Shown here piece after piece: positions 31,487 through 39,967 of a stretch of 46,769 nt of DNA (positions are counted from its first letter, which is position 1; each line of letters begins with the position of its first letter). Both the position numbers and the translations under genes were made by a program. Under the pieces are notes generated by a model. It ran no database searches, had not been told where the DNA came from, and was given only the letters and a program-made list of their open reading frames with translations. The DNA lies in the IMG/VR virus record IMGVR_UViG_3300045825_000603, positions 1 to 46,769 of that record. One strand, written 5' to 3'. This stretch comes from a virus.

Positions 31487-32554
31487 TTATTGAAGATCCT
31501 TAACCAACTCATCATTAAACCATCGACGTGCAACATTATTAATCAGGCTACTTACATCTTTAGGTTCAAGTCCTTTTTCTGCAAGAATATCCATTTCTTC
31601 TTTAACTACATCATTCATAACCGCTTTAAGGAAGTTACCCAATGAGTTAATTGATGGTTCTAATTTTTCATTATTGATACCGAATATGTTCTGCCACGCT
31701 TGTTCAAGTCTCAGAGAATTAGCAGCGTAGTTTGCAAATGCAATTTTAACTTGTTCTTTTTCGTTATCAACAGGTTTAAGAGTCTTTACTTTAGAATTAG
31801 CGTGCTTTTCGCCTTTTACTTTAAATCGTTGCAATGTCCCATTGAGCAAGAAGACGAATACAATACCTTCACCTACGTTTGATTCTTGACCAAATGCTTT
31901 ACCAACGGGTGATGCAGGTTCTACTACTTCCTCGACGAGTTTAATCATCTCATTCTGTGAAAGTAATGGAGTATTAAAATCAATCTCAATCTCATATGTA
32001 GGGAATTTGGAAATGTTATAGATATTGAAATCTAAATTATCCGGATGAATTCCCATAGTGTCATACCATACAGATGATTCTTCCTCATCAGTATCGATAG
32101 GTGATACTTTAAAATGTTGGAAGATAATTGATGTTTTTCCGATTCCAGTCAATGCTGACTTGTCCTGGATATTTCCACCACACCATTCATAGAACACGGA
32201 AACGTTATGTGTATCTGTATTGATGTTATAAATTTTAACCAATCGTGAGATTACATCCAACCAGCCATCTTTATCACGATTAACAGCGAATGCACAACCA
32301 GCATTGTCATTTTCAAGTGTAATGATATTATTACGTGATTGAACCCATAAACCGTCAATGTTGTTATAACAAACTGCAGCGTTTGTACCATGAATCTTTT
32401 CTGTACCAGTTACAATAATTTTAGGCATTAATGCACTACGATTATAGATTGGATTGCCTTCGGCGTCTAATCCTTCGTATTGGGCAACATGTTGTACGTT
32501 TTTAATGGTTTCACGGAATTGTCCGATTGAACCAAAGTTGATGAATTTTTGCAT
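31487..32554 (-). CDS. rnl2: RNA ligase, T4 Rnl2 family
   Basis: 355 residues. Seals RNA nicks with ATP. The adenylation motif KIHGTN is at 53-58. Further motifs: VSVFYEWCGG (motif III-like), NVGEGIVFVF (motif IV) and LQRFKVKGEKHANSK (motif V with two Lys). The C-terminal 90 residues are helical, like the Rnl2 specificity domain. Rnl2 ligases repair nicked RNA such as tRNA cut by host defence nucleases. It is the first gene behind its own early promoter. Confidence 0.88.
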   Translation of the reverse strand: MQKFINFGSIGQFRETIKNVQHVAQYEGLDAEGNPIYNRSALMPKIIVTGTEKIHGTNAAVCYNNIDGLWVQSRNNIITLENDNAGCAFAVNRDKDGWLDVISRLVKIYNINTDTHNVSVFYEWCGGNIQDKSALTGIGKTSIIFQHFKVSPIDTDEEESSVWYDTMGIHPDNLDFNIYNISKFPTYEIEIDFNTPLLSQNEMIKLVEEVVEPASPVGKAFGQESNVGEGIVFVFLLNGTLQRFKVKGEKHANSKVKTLKPVDNEKEQVKIAFANYAANSLRLEQAWQNIFGINNEKLEPSINSLGNFLKAVMNDVVKEEMDILAEKGLEPKDVSSLINNVARRWFNDELVKDLQ

Positions 32555-32582
32555 ATTTTTCCTTCTTTCTTCTGATACATAT

Positions 32583-32614
32583 ATTATATCATAATAAACT
32601 TAATGTATGTTTAA
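32583..32614 (-). promoter_or_regulatory. early-type promoter for RNA ligase
   Basis: TATAAT at 32588-32583 with TG, TTAA at 32603-32600 and TTAA at 32614-32611. Confidence 0.72.
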
Positions 32615-33142
32615 ATTGATAGTCCCTAACATATTTTTTTCAATAGTAGTTCCACCTATAACACGGTCGTATGTGTACTCATCAATTTTCTTAACTTCAT
32701 CTGGATCTAATAATCCTTTTGCAATCGCATCATCGAACTTGATTAGATATTTCTTGTATAAATCAGGCATATTCCTCATTATAAAAGTTCTTAACCCGTG
32801 AGATATTTCAAAATATGAACGTGAGAATTCTTCTTTCATTGTACTTACAATGAGTTGTTTTGCATCAGAGGATTGATCTGTTGCGAGGGCAACTAATTTT
32901 CGCCCTTTTTTATCCTTGTACATAATAACAGCTTTAACTTCATTGTTATGTTTAATCACTTTCCAAAAAGGTATGGATTTTATCATGTCTTGTTTTGATG
33001 AGAATCCTGAGCCTTTCAATCCACCGATTTCTTTGTATGATTCTAATAACATTTTCCATACAACATCAACATATTTTTGTTTGTCTTCTGTAGTGAAAAC
33101 GTTGATATAAGATTCATTTAAGAAATTTTTGAATTTAGACAT
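32600..33142 (-). CDS. conserved phage acetyltransferase-like protein
   Basis: 180 residues beginning MSKFKNFLNESY; start at 33142 chosen for the GAGGT site. Segments DVVWKMLLESYKEIGGLKGS, MIKSIPFWKVIKHNNEVKAV and KGRKLVALATDQSSDAKQ resemble a group of T4-like phage proteins with a GNAT-like layout (helices, then a central sheet with a V-shaped gap). No catalytic evidence is visible. The gene follows the esterase gene without a gap for a promoter. Confidence 0.55.
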   Translation of the reverse strand: MSKFKNFLNESYINVFTTEDKQKYVDVVWKMLLESYKEIGGLKGSGFSSKQDMIKSIPFWKVIKHNNEVKAVIMYKDKKGRKLVALATDQSSDAKQLIVSTMKEEFSRSYFEISHGLRTFIMRNMPDLYKKYLIKFDDAIAKGLLDPDEVKKIDEYTYDRVIGGTTIEKNMLGTINLNIH

Positions 33143-33154
33143 AGGTGACCTCAA

Positions 33155-33715
33155 TTATATATTAATCGTATTTATGATCTTATTCAGAAGATCTTCATGA
33201 TCTAACATATTAACTCGATGACCTGTTTCGATAAAAGTAACATTTTGAAACTGTTTTGCAACTGTGTCAACATCACCAATTATATCATCAAATCGTCCAA
33301 TGATTGTTGCAGTTGCGTTACGTGATTTTTCATAACTAATTGATGTTACGAATTGAAAGAACTCGTTGGTTACTGTTTCATATTTAAATGTCGCATAATT
33401 TTTTTGTTCAGTTCCTATCCATCGATATAATATATCTTTGATATTTGGAACAGGATTAATTAAAATAGTCTTTACTGGGATTGTTTGTGAAAGATAATTT
33501 GCAATCAACGAACCTAAAGACGTACCAATCAATATGGTTTCAGGATCTCGTTCAATTGCATCAATCAAATCTATACGCATACGACCTAAATCTTCATCCA
33601 GTGTTTCACATGTATAGTTGAATCCTAACACTGTTGCATTAGGAAACATGTATGAAAGGTCTTCTACTTTTTTATCACTATTCGATAAAAATCCATGTAT
33701 GTAAATTAATGTCAT
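33155..33715 (-). CDS. alpha/beta-hydrolase, YqiA-like esterase
   Basis: 186 residues beginning MTLIYIHGFLSNSDKK. The nucleophile elbow GTSLGSLIA, the IYIHGF oxyanion segment, the Asp in GRFDDIIGD and the His in TGHRVN form a full Ser-His-Asp triad. The layout matches the small YqiA/YcfP esterase group. Substrate unknown. Start at 33715 has an AGGAAG site and lies under an early promoter. Confidence 0.78.
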   Translation of the reverse strand: MTLIYIHGFLSNSDKKVEDLSYMFPNATVLGFNYTCETLDEDLGRMRIDLIDAIERDPETILIGTSLGSLIANYLSQTIPVKTILINPVPNIKDILYRWIGTEQKNYATFKYETVTNEFFQFVTSISYEKSRNATATIIGRFDDIIGDVDTVAKQFQNVTFIETGHRVNMLDHEDLLNKIINTINI

Positions 33716-33741
33716 CTTTTCTTCCTTTCTTTTATACAATA

Positions 33742-33773
33742 ATTATATCATAAAGAACTTAAAGAAAGATTAA
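33742..33773 (-). promoter_or_regulatory. early-type promoter for the esterase
   Basis: TATAAT at 33747-33742 with TG, TTAA at 33762-33759 and TTAA at 33773-33770. Confidence 0.7.
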
Positions 33774-34027
33774 TAATTTTCGTTAAATTGATATAATTCG
33801 TCTAATGTGATAAAAAAATATGTATTTAGATAAGCTATTTCAAGATAATTAACATTATGGAAGATTTTTGAGAATGGGGAATTTGCAGGTTGGCATACAA
33901 ATGTCATAGAAGATATTCTGTTTTCGACACCTACAACAACTAGAAGTTTATCTTCTTTTTCAATAACAGAATATCCCGCTAGCGGGATATTCGTTTCGAA
34001 ATCTGAATTTTTAGATCGAATAATCAT
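33770..34027 (-). CDS. small hypothetical protein
   Basis: 85 residues, mostly beta pattern, no family recognised. Codons about 12-20 lie in a 24-base perfect DNA palindrome (33969-33992). The start overlaps the nuclease stop (ATGA). Confidence 0.55.
   Translation of the reverse strand: MIIRSKNSDFETNIPLAGYSVIEKEDKLLVVVGVENRISSMTFVCQPANSPFSKIFHNVNYLEIAYLNTYFFITLDELYQFNENY
33969..33992. repeat. 24-base perfect palindrome inside a coding region
   Basis: The two halves (GAATATCCCGCT at 33969-33980 and its exact reverse complement at 33981-33992) meet at a CTAG centre. It is GC-richer than its surroundings and near the 5' end of the gene, with no U-tract after it. It could be an RNA hairpin, a protein-binding dyad or chance. 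Confidence 0.6.
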
Positions 34028-34545
34028 TTATGATATGCAGTTAGACAATCCATCTCATTAGGATATGACTGCCACAATCCGGTATGTGCTTGAATCGCAC
34101 TTGATTGGTAATGAAGTAATTGTTCACGATATCTTACGTCTTTCATATCACGACCTGTATGCCACACATATGCATAACCTGCTTGAATCATTTCCTCATT
34201 AAGATTAATGTCTTTGAAGAAGATAATCGCTACATCACGATCATGAGAAGTGCTTCCTGTTGGTTTAACCTCAACTGTATCCCCAATCTTGATGATTGAT
34301 GCAAGATATTTTGAAGACAGTTTTGCTGCATCAACAGTTGTATGACCACATGTTTTAATATCACCTTTTGTTTTATAAGAAATCACAAACTTTTCAGGTG
34401 AGTCAATATCTGCGAAACGCAACTTGGTTACATTACCATCATTTGATTTTATTGTGATTGTATCACCGTCAATTAACTTTACAACAGTTGCAGGATACGC
34501 AAACAATGTAGCGCTGAATAGCAATGATAATAGAATTTTTTTCAT
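34024..34545 (-). CDS. secreted thermonuclease (staphylococcal-nuclease-like)
   Basis: 173 residues. An N-terminal signal peptide (MKKILLSLLFSATLFA) is followed by the SNase fold: VVKLIDGDTITI, LRFADIDSPE (metal and catalytic Asp, Glu and Arg) and HDRDVAIIFF (second catalytic Arg), then LNEEMIQAGYAYVW. Cleaves DNA and RNA, with Ca, outside the cytoplasm. In a phage it may destroy competing or released nucleic acid, or act at entry. The start overlaps the upstream gene by 4 bases. Confidence 0.88.
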   Translation of the reverse strand: MKKILLSLLFSATLFAYPATVVKLIDGDTITIKSNDGNVTKLRFADIDSPEKFVISYKTKGDIKTCGHTTVDAAKLSSKYLASIIKIGDTVEVKPTGSTSHDRDVAIIFFKDINLNEEMIQAGYAYVWHTGRDMKDVRYREQLLHYQSSAIQAHTGLWQSYPNEMDCLTAYHK

Positions 34546-35033
34546 TCATTCCCTTTTTTAAATTCTGTTACAGAATTTTCTGAGTTAATATCATATACAC
34601 ACCCATCAGGAGTTTTTATGACAACATAACCTTTATCAATTGCATACTTGAGATCTGCTGAAAATCTTGTGTTATTCCAGTTAGGCGTCTCAGGTAAATT
34701 ATCAGTCATCTCATATACACCATTTCTTCGTACAAACGAGATCATGTATGAATCATTCTCGAGCGAACCATCTACTTGTAGTAAATAATCATACACAAAA
34801 AATGATGTCTGATATTTCAATCGCTTAAATAATCCAAATCCATCAACGTCAATGAGCTTACCAGAATCATCAAATTTTGCACCATAACCGGCGCTAAATG
34901 CACGATTAAAATCAGGATATATGAACTCACATGCTTTAATTATATCTGCAATCGACCCATCACCAATAGATGGGGTCTTAGTGTTGATTACATCAAGAAT
35001 ATCGAATACAATATCTTTGTTTATCGGGTTCAT
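34542..35033 (-). CDS. hypothetical protein
   Basis: 163 residues, alpha/beta pattern, no membrane span and no recognised family. Two small strand-rich segments (YMISFVRRNG, YVVIKTPDGCVYDI). One base shared with the next upstream gene. Confidence 0.55.
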   Translation of the reverse strand: MNPINKDIVFDILDVINTKTPSIGDGSIADIIKACEFIYPDFNRAFSAGYGAKFDDSGKLIDVDGFGLFKRLKYQTSFFVYDYLLQVDGSLENDSYMISFVRRNGVYEMTDNLPETPNWNNTRFSADLKYAIDKGYVVIKTPDGCVYDINSENSVTEFKKGNE

Positions 35034-35362
35034 TAATCTTTCTCTACTAATCTTGCGATTTGATTTTTAATACCAAAATCAGACTCTAGCAATGCAAGAA
35101 CAAGTTCTTCCTCACCTTTTTCCAATTCTGTAACGGTCATCTCTTTTTTGAGAACCTTAATTGCGTTCATTACTTGACCAACAAGAATTCCATTTGCTTT
35201 AGCATCTTTTTTGATGTCTTTGATGAACCCATTGATTTCTTTCTTTTGCAACTCATGACTAAGGATCTCAGATGCAAATTGCAATGTGAGATTTTGTTCC
35301 TCATTTTTCTTTGTCTCGATAAACGTTTCTACCAACGCTTCTTCATCTGGTGTTAAACCCAT
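35033..35362 (-). CDS. helical hypothetical protein
   Basis: 109 residues, almost entirely helical and Glu/Lys-rich (ETFIETKKNEEQNLTLQFAS; KVLKKEMTVTELEKGEEELV). Could act as an adaptor or coiled-coil partner. Unknown. Confidence 0.55.
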   Translation of the reverse strand: MGLTPDEEALVETFIETKKNEEQNLTLQFASEILSHELQKKEINGFIKDIKKDAKANGILVGQVMNAIKVLKKEMTVTELEKGEEELVLALLESDFGIKNQIARLVEKD

Positions 35363-35832
35363 TAGTTCCCCTCAATTGAAATATAGTTTGATGCACCTTC
35401 AAGCGCTTTTACATTATCAAGATATGCATCGTTGCTTGGGAAATCCCAGTAACAGAAATCTGATGACATTGTATAAACACCTCCTTGCAATTGAATCTCT
35501 TTCGAGTAATCCAAGTTGAAGATGATACGATTTTTACCACTGTCGAATACAATATTTGCTACATGATCACCATTGATTACATAATGATGTGAATCAGTAC
35601 TTACAAATACATTATCACCCATCGATTTGATAACGCCATTCATAACGTTCTGTAATGAACCATCATAAAATGCATAGGTGTAATCTGCAACCATATTTCC
35701 ATTACGTAATGTAATGCTGTGTGAGTAATTAAAAATTACCTTTGTCTCACCTTCAGCTGTCGTTTTGAAACCTACGCTTGATACTGCATCAAGATTAATG
35801 ATTTTTTGTCCAGGGACTCGAATATTTTTCAT
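35362..35832 (-). CDS. beta-rich hypothetical protein
   Basis: 156 residues with repeated strand and turn patterns (SITLRNGNMVADYTYAFYDG, NRIIFNLDYSKEIQLQGG). No family recognised. An AAGGAA site precedes the ATG. Confidence 0.55.
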   Translation of the reverse strand: MKNIRVPGQKIINLDAVSSVGFKTTAEGETKVIFNYSHSITLRNGNMVADYTYAFYDGSLQNVMNGVIKSMGDNVFVSTDSHHYVINGDHVANIVFDSGKNRIIFNLDYSKEIQLQGGVYTMSSDFCYWDFPSNDAYLDNVKALEGASNYISIEGN

Positions 35833-35846
35833 GTTTTTCCTTCAAA

Positions 35847-36086
35847 TTATAGTTTTTCTTTTATTTCTTTTAATAGATTTTGTAATGTGGTATCTTCGCT
35901 AAATACCACAAAATACATTATATTATTGTTATTGTTAATATATAGAGTCCGTGACTCACTATGTCGTATAAAGACATCTTTATTCTGTATGTCAATAAAA
36001 ATCTCAGATATTGAATCATTAGATTTTCCATCGGATATTCCTATTCCTACGACATTATCAGATCCTACCTTAAAATGTAACTTCAT
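35847..36086 (-). CDS. small hypothetical protein
   Basis: 79 residues of mixed pattern with an Asn run (YINNNNN). Unknown. A GAAAGGA site precedes the ATG. Confidence 0.5.
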   Translation of the reverse strand: MKLHFKVGSDNVVGIGISDGKSNDSISEIFIDIQNKDVFIRHSESRTLYINNNNNIMYFVVFSEDTTLQNLLKEIKEKL

Positions 36087-36087
36087 A

Positions 36088-36984
36088 TTATCCTTTCATC
36101 GTAATGCGCTCCAGTTCTACTCGGATACGTTCAGGTGCAGTTTTTGTACAGGCTTCGCTAAAGAATTCTCTCACTGCACTCAACGAGTTACTTTCAGGGG
36201 TGAATCCTTTATCAAGGAATCTATAGAAACGAAAAACTCGCAAGAAATCTTGTTCGATTCTGTCTTTTGGTTTTCCTACGAATCTCAATGTTTTCTCTTT
36301 GATGTCATCGATACCTTGACCTGTTGGGTCAATCAATTGTATGTCTGTAAGATTGAGGTACAATGCATTTACAGTAAAGTCACGACGTTCAGCATCATCG
36401 TAGATTGTTCCAATTTCAACACTTTCAGGTCTGCGACCGTCAACATATGTGCCATCTTTTCTGAAGTTTGCAATCTCGTAATCAACTCCATCCTTAGTTA
36501 CAATTAATACAAGAAATTGTTTTCCTGCTTCTTTTACAGTAAATCCTGCATCAACAAACAATCTTTCAAGATCATCATAAGCGATGTCTGTAACGAAATC
36601 GAAATCTTTTGGCTCTTTATTGATTAATGTATCACGAACACACCCACCCACGAGGCATGAATTTTTTGATGCACGAAGAACTTCAACAACATCCATTGGC
36701 AAAAATCTATGGATTCCCACGAATTTTCTATCGTAATGATCAAGATCGTTGATTACACCGATTAGTGTTTTTGACAAAGGAGTAAATCCTTTGTTATCTA
36801 CACAAATTTCGAAAAGATCATGTACAGTATAAAACAATTCAATATCTGTTTTGTCAGCAAGTTCAAGTAAATTAAAAACCTGCTCAGCAGTACAATCATT
36901 TTTTAATGCTTTATACCCAGGTATTTTTGCACGAAAAAAACCTTCATTGATTTTTTTGATCAGTAATTTTTTGTATTGTTTCAT
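36088..36984 (-). CDS. cca: CCA-adding enzyme / tRNA nucleotidyltransferase
   Basis: 298 residues. Adds or repairs the 3' CCA end of tRNAs. The class II nucleotidyltransferase head is clear: VGGCVRD at 112-118, the metal-binding DFDF at 127-130 and RRDFTVNAL at 200-208, then the neck helix RIEQDFLRVFRFYRF. About 105 extra residues precede the head domain, an uncommon N-terminal extension. The tail domain is shorter than in bacterial enzymes. It is the first gene behind an early promoter. Confidence 0.9.
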   Translation of the reverse strand: MKQYKKLLIKKINEGFFRAKIPGYKALKNDCTAEQVFNLLELADKTDIELFYTVHDLFEICVDNKGFTPLSKTLIGVINDLDHYDRKFVGIHRFLPMDVVEVLRASKNSCLVGGCVRDTLINKEPKDFDFVTDIAYDDLERLFVDAGFTVKEAGKQFLVLIVTKDGVDYEIANFRKDGTYVDGRRPESVEIGTIYDDAERRDFTVNALYLNLTDIQLIDPTGQGIDDIKEKTLRFVGKPKDRIEQDFLRVFRFYRFLDKGFTPESNSLSAVREFFSEACTKTAPERIRVELERITMKG

Positions 36985-37011
36985 GTGTTCCTCATTTCCT
37001 TCTTATTGTAC

Positions 37012-37044
37012 ATTATAGCACAATGAGCCTTAATTGTTGTTTAA
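37012..37044 (-). promoter_or_regulatory. early-type promoter for the CCA-adding enzyme
   Basis: CTATAAT with TG at 37017-37012, TTAA at 37033-37030 and TTAA at 37044-37041. Confidence 0.68.
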
Positions 37045-37096
37045 ATAATAACTATTATCATCTTTAATAGTCATCATCTTCATCATTTTCATCAAA

Positions 37097-37408
37097 TTAC
37101 TCATTATCCATTGCACGTGATACGATATTAATCCCGAGTGAAAGAATATTGAATTTTGTAAGAACTTCCAATTCCATATCCGTAATAGGTTTTGCATTAT
37201 CTACCATCTCTATAATCTCATTGTATGACAATTCAAGGGACTCGTTTGTACCGAAGTAATACTCACGTTGATCTGAAAAACTAACACCGAATTTTTTCAA
37301 TTCTTCCATACGTTCACGAAATTTTACCTTAATCTCATCGGTGATTAATGATACAATTGGATAACCAAATTCACCGGCGTAATCTCTTTTTGTACATATT
37401 AACTTCAT
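37097..37408 (-). CDS. hypothetical protein
   Basis: 103 residues, mainly helical, no recognised family. After the TAA stop the same frame continues for ten acidic codons (FDENDEDDDY) to a second TAA, which looks like a lost C-terminal acidic tail or a readthrough extension. Confidence 0.55.
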   Translation of the reverse strand: MKLICTKRDYAGEFGYPIVSLITDEIKVKFRERMEELKKFGVSFSDQREYYFGTNESLELSYNEIIEMVDNAKPITDMELEVLTKFNILSLGINIVSRAMDNE

Positions 37409-37593
37409 AGTTTTCCTTTTTTTGTTTTTAACTCATCGATTTTTTCTTTTTGTTTAGGAGTTTGTTTTCTCCATGTAGTGTCACGATTTTTTCTAAAATA
37501 TTCACGTATCTTTAAAATAGATATATGAGCAATCATATAAGATACAAACACAATAGGTAAGGTCATAAAACCTATTAAAATTTTACATAACAT
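37405..37593 (-). CDS. small membrane protein
   Basis: 62 residues with one membrane span (about 4-24) and a strongly basic cytoplasmic tail (REYFRKNRDTTWRKQTPKQK). Unknown function. The start shares one base with the next upstream gene. Confidence 0.55.
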   Translation of the reverse strand: MLCKILIGFMTLPIVFVSYMIAHISILKIREYFRKNRDTTWRKQTPKQKEKIDELKTKKGKL

Positions 37594-37997
37594 TATACAT
37601 CCTTAAATTTTGATTTTTCTTCTGTCCAGTCAATATCACGACCACTCAGACGTCCTTCATAATTGATACATGTTACAAGATCAAGAAGCCATCTTACACG
37701 GAATTGACACATATATCTATCTGATACATATGAAAGGTCACCCGCAATATTTGTATAACCGTATGTTTCAAATCCTGTTCTACGATCACGATATTCAGAA
37801 CGATCAAAGTGTTTATAGAGAACAATTAAAGACTTATATTCTTTTTGAAGAAGATCAATTGTTTCTACGATATTATCGTTAGTTAATTCATCAAAGATTC
37901 GATTAATCTTATATCTAGCTTTATCAACATTTACAGTTGATTTACCTAGATGATGTTTTTTGAAATAAGTTTTTAACCCATTAGAACGTTTATTCAC
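37593..37997 (-). CDS. hypothetical basic protein
   Basis: 134 residues with a GTG start (GAGGAA site). Basic N-terminus (KRSNGLKTYFKKHHLGK), then a helical core with a Tyr/Arg-rich segment. No family recognised. Confidence 0.55.
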   Translation of the reverse strand: MNKRSNGLKTYFKKHHLGKSTVNVDKARYKINRIFDELTNDNIVETIDLLQKEYKSLIVLYKHFDRSEYRDRRTGFETYGYTNIAGDLSYVSDRYMCQFRVRWLLDLVTCINYEGRLSGRDIDWTEEKSKFKDV

Positions 37998-38142
37998 AAC
38001 ATTCCTCCGAGTATACTAAATCTTCATCACGTGCAATCATTGCTTCGATATAAAAATCTAAAGCAGCATAATATTGCATTAGACCCATATCATCGGTACG
38101 ATTCTCATTGTTATAAAGTATATTGTACAGTTTTTCAGGCAT
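37990..38142 (-). CDS. small acidic protein
   Basis: 50 residues beginning MPEKLYNILYNNEN, ending CCE. Overlaps the genes on both sides by 8 bases, as is common here. Unknown. Confidence 0.5.
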   Translation of the reverse strand: MPEKLYNILYNNENRTDDMGLMQYYAALDFYIEAMIARDEDLVYSEECCE

Positions 38143-38332
38143 CAGATAATCCTTCAATGAGGTGTTTACGGAACAGATTTACAATATCTTCTGCATTGAA
38201 ATTTCCTGCATTGATTGCTTCTTCAATTGCACCTTTTGGTAGGTCCTCATCCTCTTTTCTGTCATAGAACAGAAAGTTTGATATTAAATCTTCAACATAT
38301 CCATCAAGTTTTTCAATGTTTAAATCAGTCAT
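38135..38332 (-). CDS. small acidic helical protein
   Basis: 65 residues, two or three helices, very acidic (YDRKEDEDLPKGAIEEAI). The start shares one base with the upstream stop codon. Function unknown. Confidence 0.5.
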   Translation of the reverse strand: MTDLNIEKLDGYVEDLISNFLFYDRKEDEDLPKGAIEEAINAGNFNAEDIVNLFRKHLIEGLSDA

Positions 38333-38550
38333 TATATTTCCTTCGGTTTTTTTATGAGTGTATTATCAACTTTCCATTTCTTGTAACCCGATTTATTAAG
38401 AACGTAACATTCTACACGGATTATCTCGCCGTTTGTTCGACGAGTAAATACTTTAATTTTTTCAATTACACCACTCATCATGTCACCTTGTGCAGGAAAC
38501 GCAACTGAATCACCTTCTATCAATTCTTGTCCAAAATAATCTTTTGCCAT
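38332..38550 (-). CDS. small beta-barrel-like protein
   Basis: 72 residues beginning MAKDYFGQELIEGDSVAF. The pattern of short strands with IEGDSVAFPAQG and YVLNKSGYKKWKVDN suggests an SH3-like barrel, common among small phage proteins that bind nucleic acid or ribosome-associated partners. Function unknown. An early promoter lies directly upstream. Confidence 0.55.
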   Translation of the reverse strand: MAKDYFGQELIEGDSVAFPAQGDMMSGVIEKIKVFTRRTNGEIIRVECYVLNKSGYKKWKVDNTLIKKPKEI

Positions 38551-38574
38551 GTAAATCCTTCTTCTAATAAATAC

Positions 38575-38606
38575 ATTATAACATAATAAACTTAAGGTGA
38601 GCTTAA
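38575..38606 (-). promoter_or_regulatory. early-type promoter
   Basis: TATAAT at 38580-38575 with TG, TTAA at 38595-38592 and TTAA at 38606-38603. The start codon of the divergent plus gene overlaps the distal TTAA. Confidence 0.72.
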
Positions 38607-39187
38607 TGACTTTTCAAAAACTAATAGAAAAATTTACAGACATGGGAAAACTATCTGATACTGATCTCAAAAAAGGCCAATCATTGACTGATGAAGAATT
38701 TAATGAAGTAGAAGGAACGGCGTTTTTCGATGCTATATCAAAAATTCGGGATAACGATATTTCCAAATTAAACAAAGGACTTCCTTATAAAGGATTAGAT
38801 ACATTAACTGTATATAAACGACCTGAGTATAAAAATATGCGTTGCTTCCTAGGACCTAATAACTCATCTGGATATGCCCTTCATGATAAACATGAACTTG
38901 TATCTGTATTTAGTTCACAAGGCTCATCAGGAAACGCAATCATGACATCAGCAGTTAAAAATGGTGCAACCCATTTAGATTGTTTTGCATTTCGTGATAA
39001 ATCTGATAATATATCAGGACCATTGTACTCATTGTACTCAAAACATGGTTTCAAAATTGATAAATCAATGAATTCTGGAACACCTGGCGAAGCATATGCA
39101 ATCGTAAAAGGAGTCTCAGATTTCGTTGATGATAATGAGGTTGCACATCCTGAGGACGAACGTGTTGTTATCTTTATGAAGAGATAA
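38606..39187 (+). CDS. phage GNAT-like protein
   Basis: 193 residues; the start at 38606 has an AAGGTGAG site (a GTG at 38597 does not). HELVSVFSSQGSSGNAIMTS, then KNGATHLDCFAFRD and LYSLYSKHGFKI, resembles phage proteins with an acetyltransferase-like core (pattern VSVFNxxGxxGxA...GAxxLDCF...LxxLYxxxGF). No catalytic residue can be named with certainty. Plus strand, converging with the amidohydrolase gene (14-base overlap). Confidence 0.55.
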   Translation: MTFQKLIEKFTDMGKLSDTDLKKGQSLTDEEFNEVEGTAFFDAISKIRDNDISKLNKGLPYKGLDTLTVYKRPEYKNMRCFLGPNNSSGYALHDKHELVSVFSSQGSSGNAIMTSAVKNGATHLDCFAFRDKSDNISGPLYSLYSKHGFKIDKSMNSGTPGEAYAIVKGVSDFVDDNEVAHPEDERVVIFMKR

Positions 39188-39914
39188 CACCTGCCTCATA
39201 ATCACATATTAGATTAAGAATATTTCTAATATCATCTTTCAACCTATCGAAATTCTCTGTCTTAACTGCAATGAAATCTTCATTCTTCATGTACAACTTT
39301 CTGTTCACTTCGATCATAATACTTTGAACCTTATCACTTCTTGATGTGAATCTATCAGGACAAATACTACCACTAAATGGGTAATTGTGTTTAATCGTAT
39401 ATCCACGTGATACAAAAAACTTTCCGATTGCTTCAATCAAAGATATATCAACACTATTGTATCGTGAAAACCCAATACATATATCAGGTGCCTTCATATT
39501 TTTTTCGCTGTATCCAATACCTTCCTGAAATGAATGACAGTCCACGATTACTGCTATAGGATATAATGTAGTATATTGGTCAATGAAACTTTCTAGTTTT
39601 TTATGATATTCAAAATACTCTGATATATCATAGCTCTCCACAGATTTTAATCGATTACCATCAAGGGTTTTAGTATAGATAATTCCACGGCCAATCTTAT
39701 CATTTTCAATCTCACGTGAATCATTGAATCTTTCCATATCAATGTATAATCTGCTTTTTTCTGCAATCAGACGTGTTGATGCATCATGAACAAATAACTC
39801 ATCTGTAAACCAGTCAGTAGCATAAAACAATTCCCGTTTAAGTGTTTCATCATTTATAATGAATAACCCACGCTCAGGTATTTTAGCGCTTGCATGTGGT
39901 ATATTTAATATCAT
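39174..39914 (-). CDS. N-formylglutamate amidohydrolase-like protein
   Basis: 246 residues. The family pattern is clear: NIPHASAKIPE (4-14), TDWFTDELF, AVIVDCHSFQEG, then YPFSGSICPD and IMIEVNRKLYM. Metal-binding His, Asp and Glu residues are in place. Family enzymes hydrolyse N-formylglutamate or related amides and are related to zinc carboxypeptidase and amidase folds. In phages the substrate is unknown; a cell-wall or amino-acid role is possible. Confidence 0.85.
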   Translation of the reverse strand: MILNIPHASAKIPERGLFIINDETLKRELFYATDWFTDELFVHDASTRLIAEKSRLYIDMERFNDSREIENDKIGRGIIYTKTLDGNRLKSVESYDISEYFEYHKKLESFIDQYTTLYPIAVIVDCHSFQEGIGYSEKNMKAPDICIGFSRYNSVDISLIEAIGKFFVSRGYTIKHNYPFSGSICPDRFTSRSDKVQSIMIEVNRKLYMKNEDFIAVKTENFDRLKDDIRNILNLICDYEAGVISS

Positions 39915-39967
39915 TTTTCTTTCCTTTCGTCGCTGTTGCGCCTTTTATTTTTTCTTAAGGTTAAATC

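Noticed and set aside
35806-36507. A 233-codon open frame on the plus strand
   Set aside because: It lies antisense to the CCA-adding enzyme and its neighbours, has no ribosome site, and the minus frames have clear family motifs.
37020-37075. Short peptide frame of 17 codons
   Set aside because: Low complexity, no ribosome site, and it overlaps the promoter of the CCA-adding enzyme.
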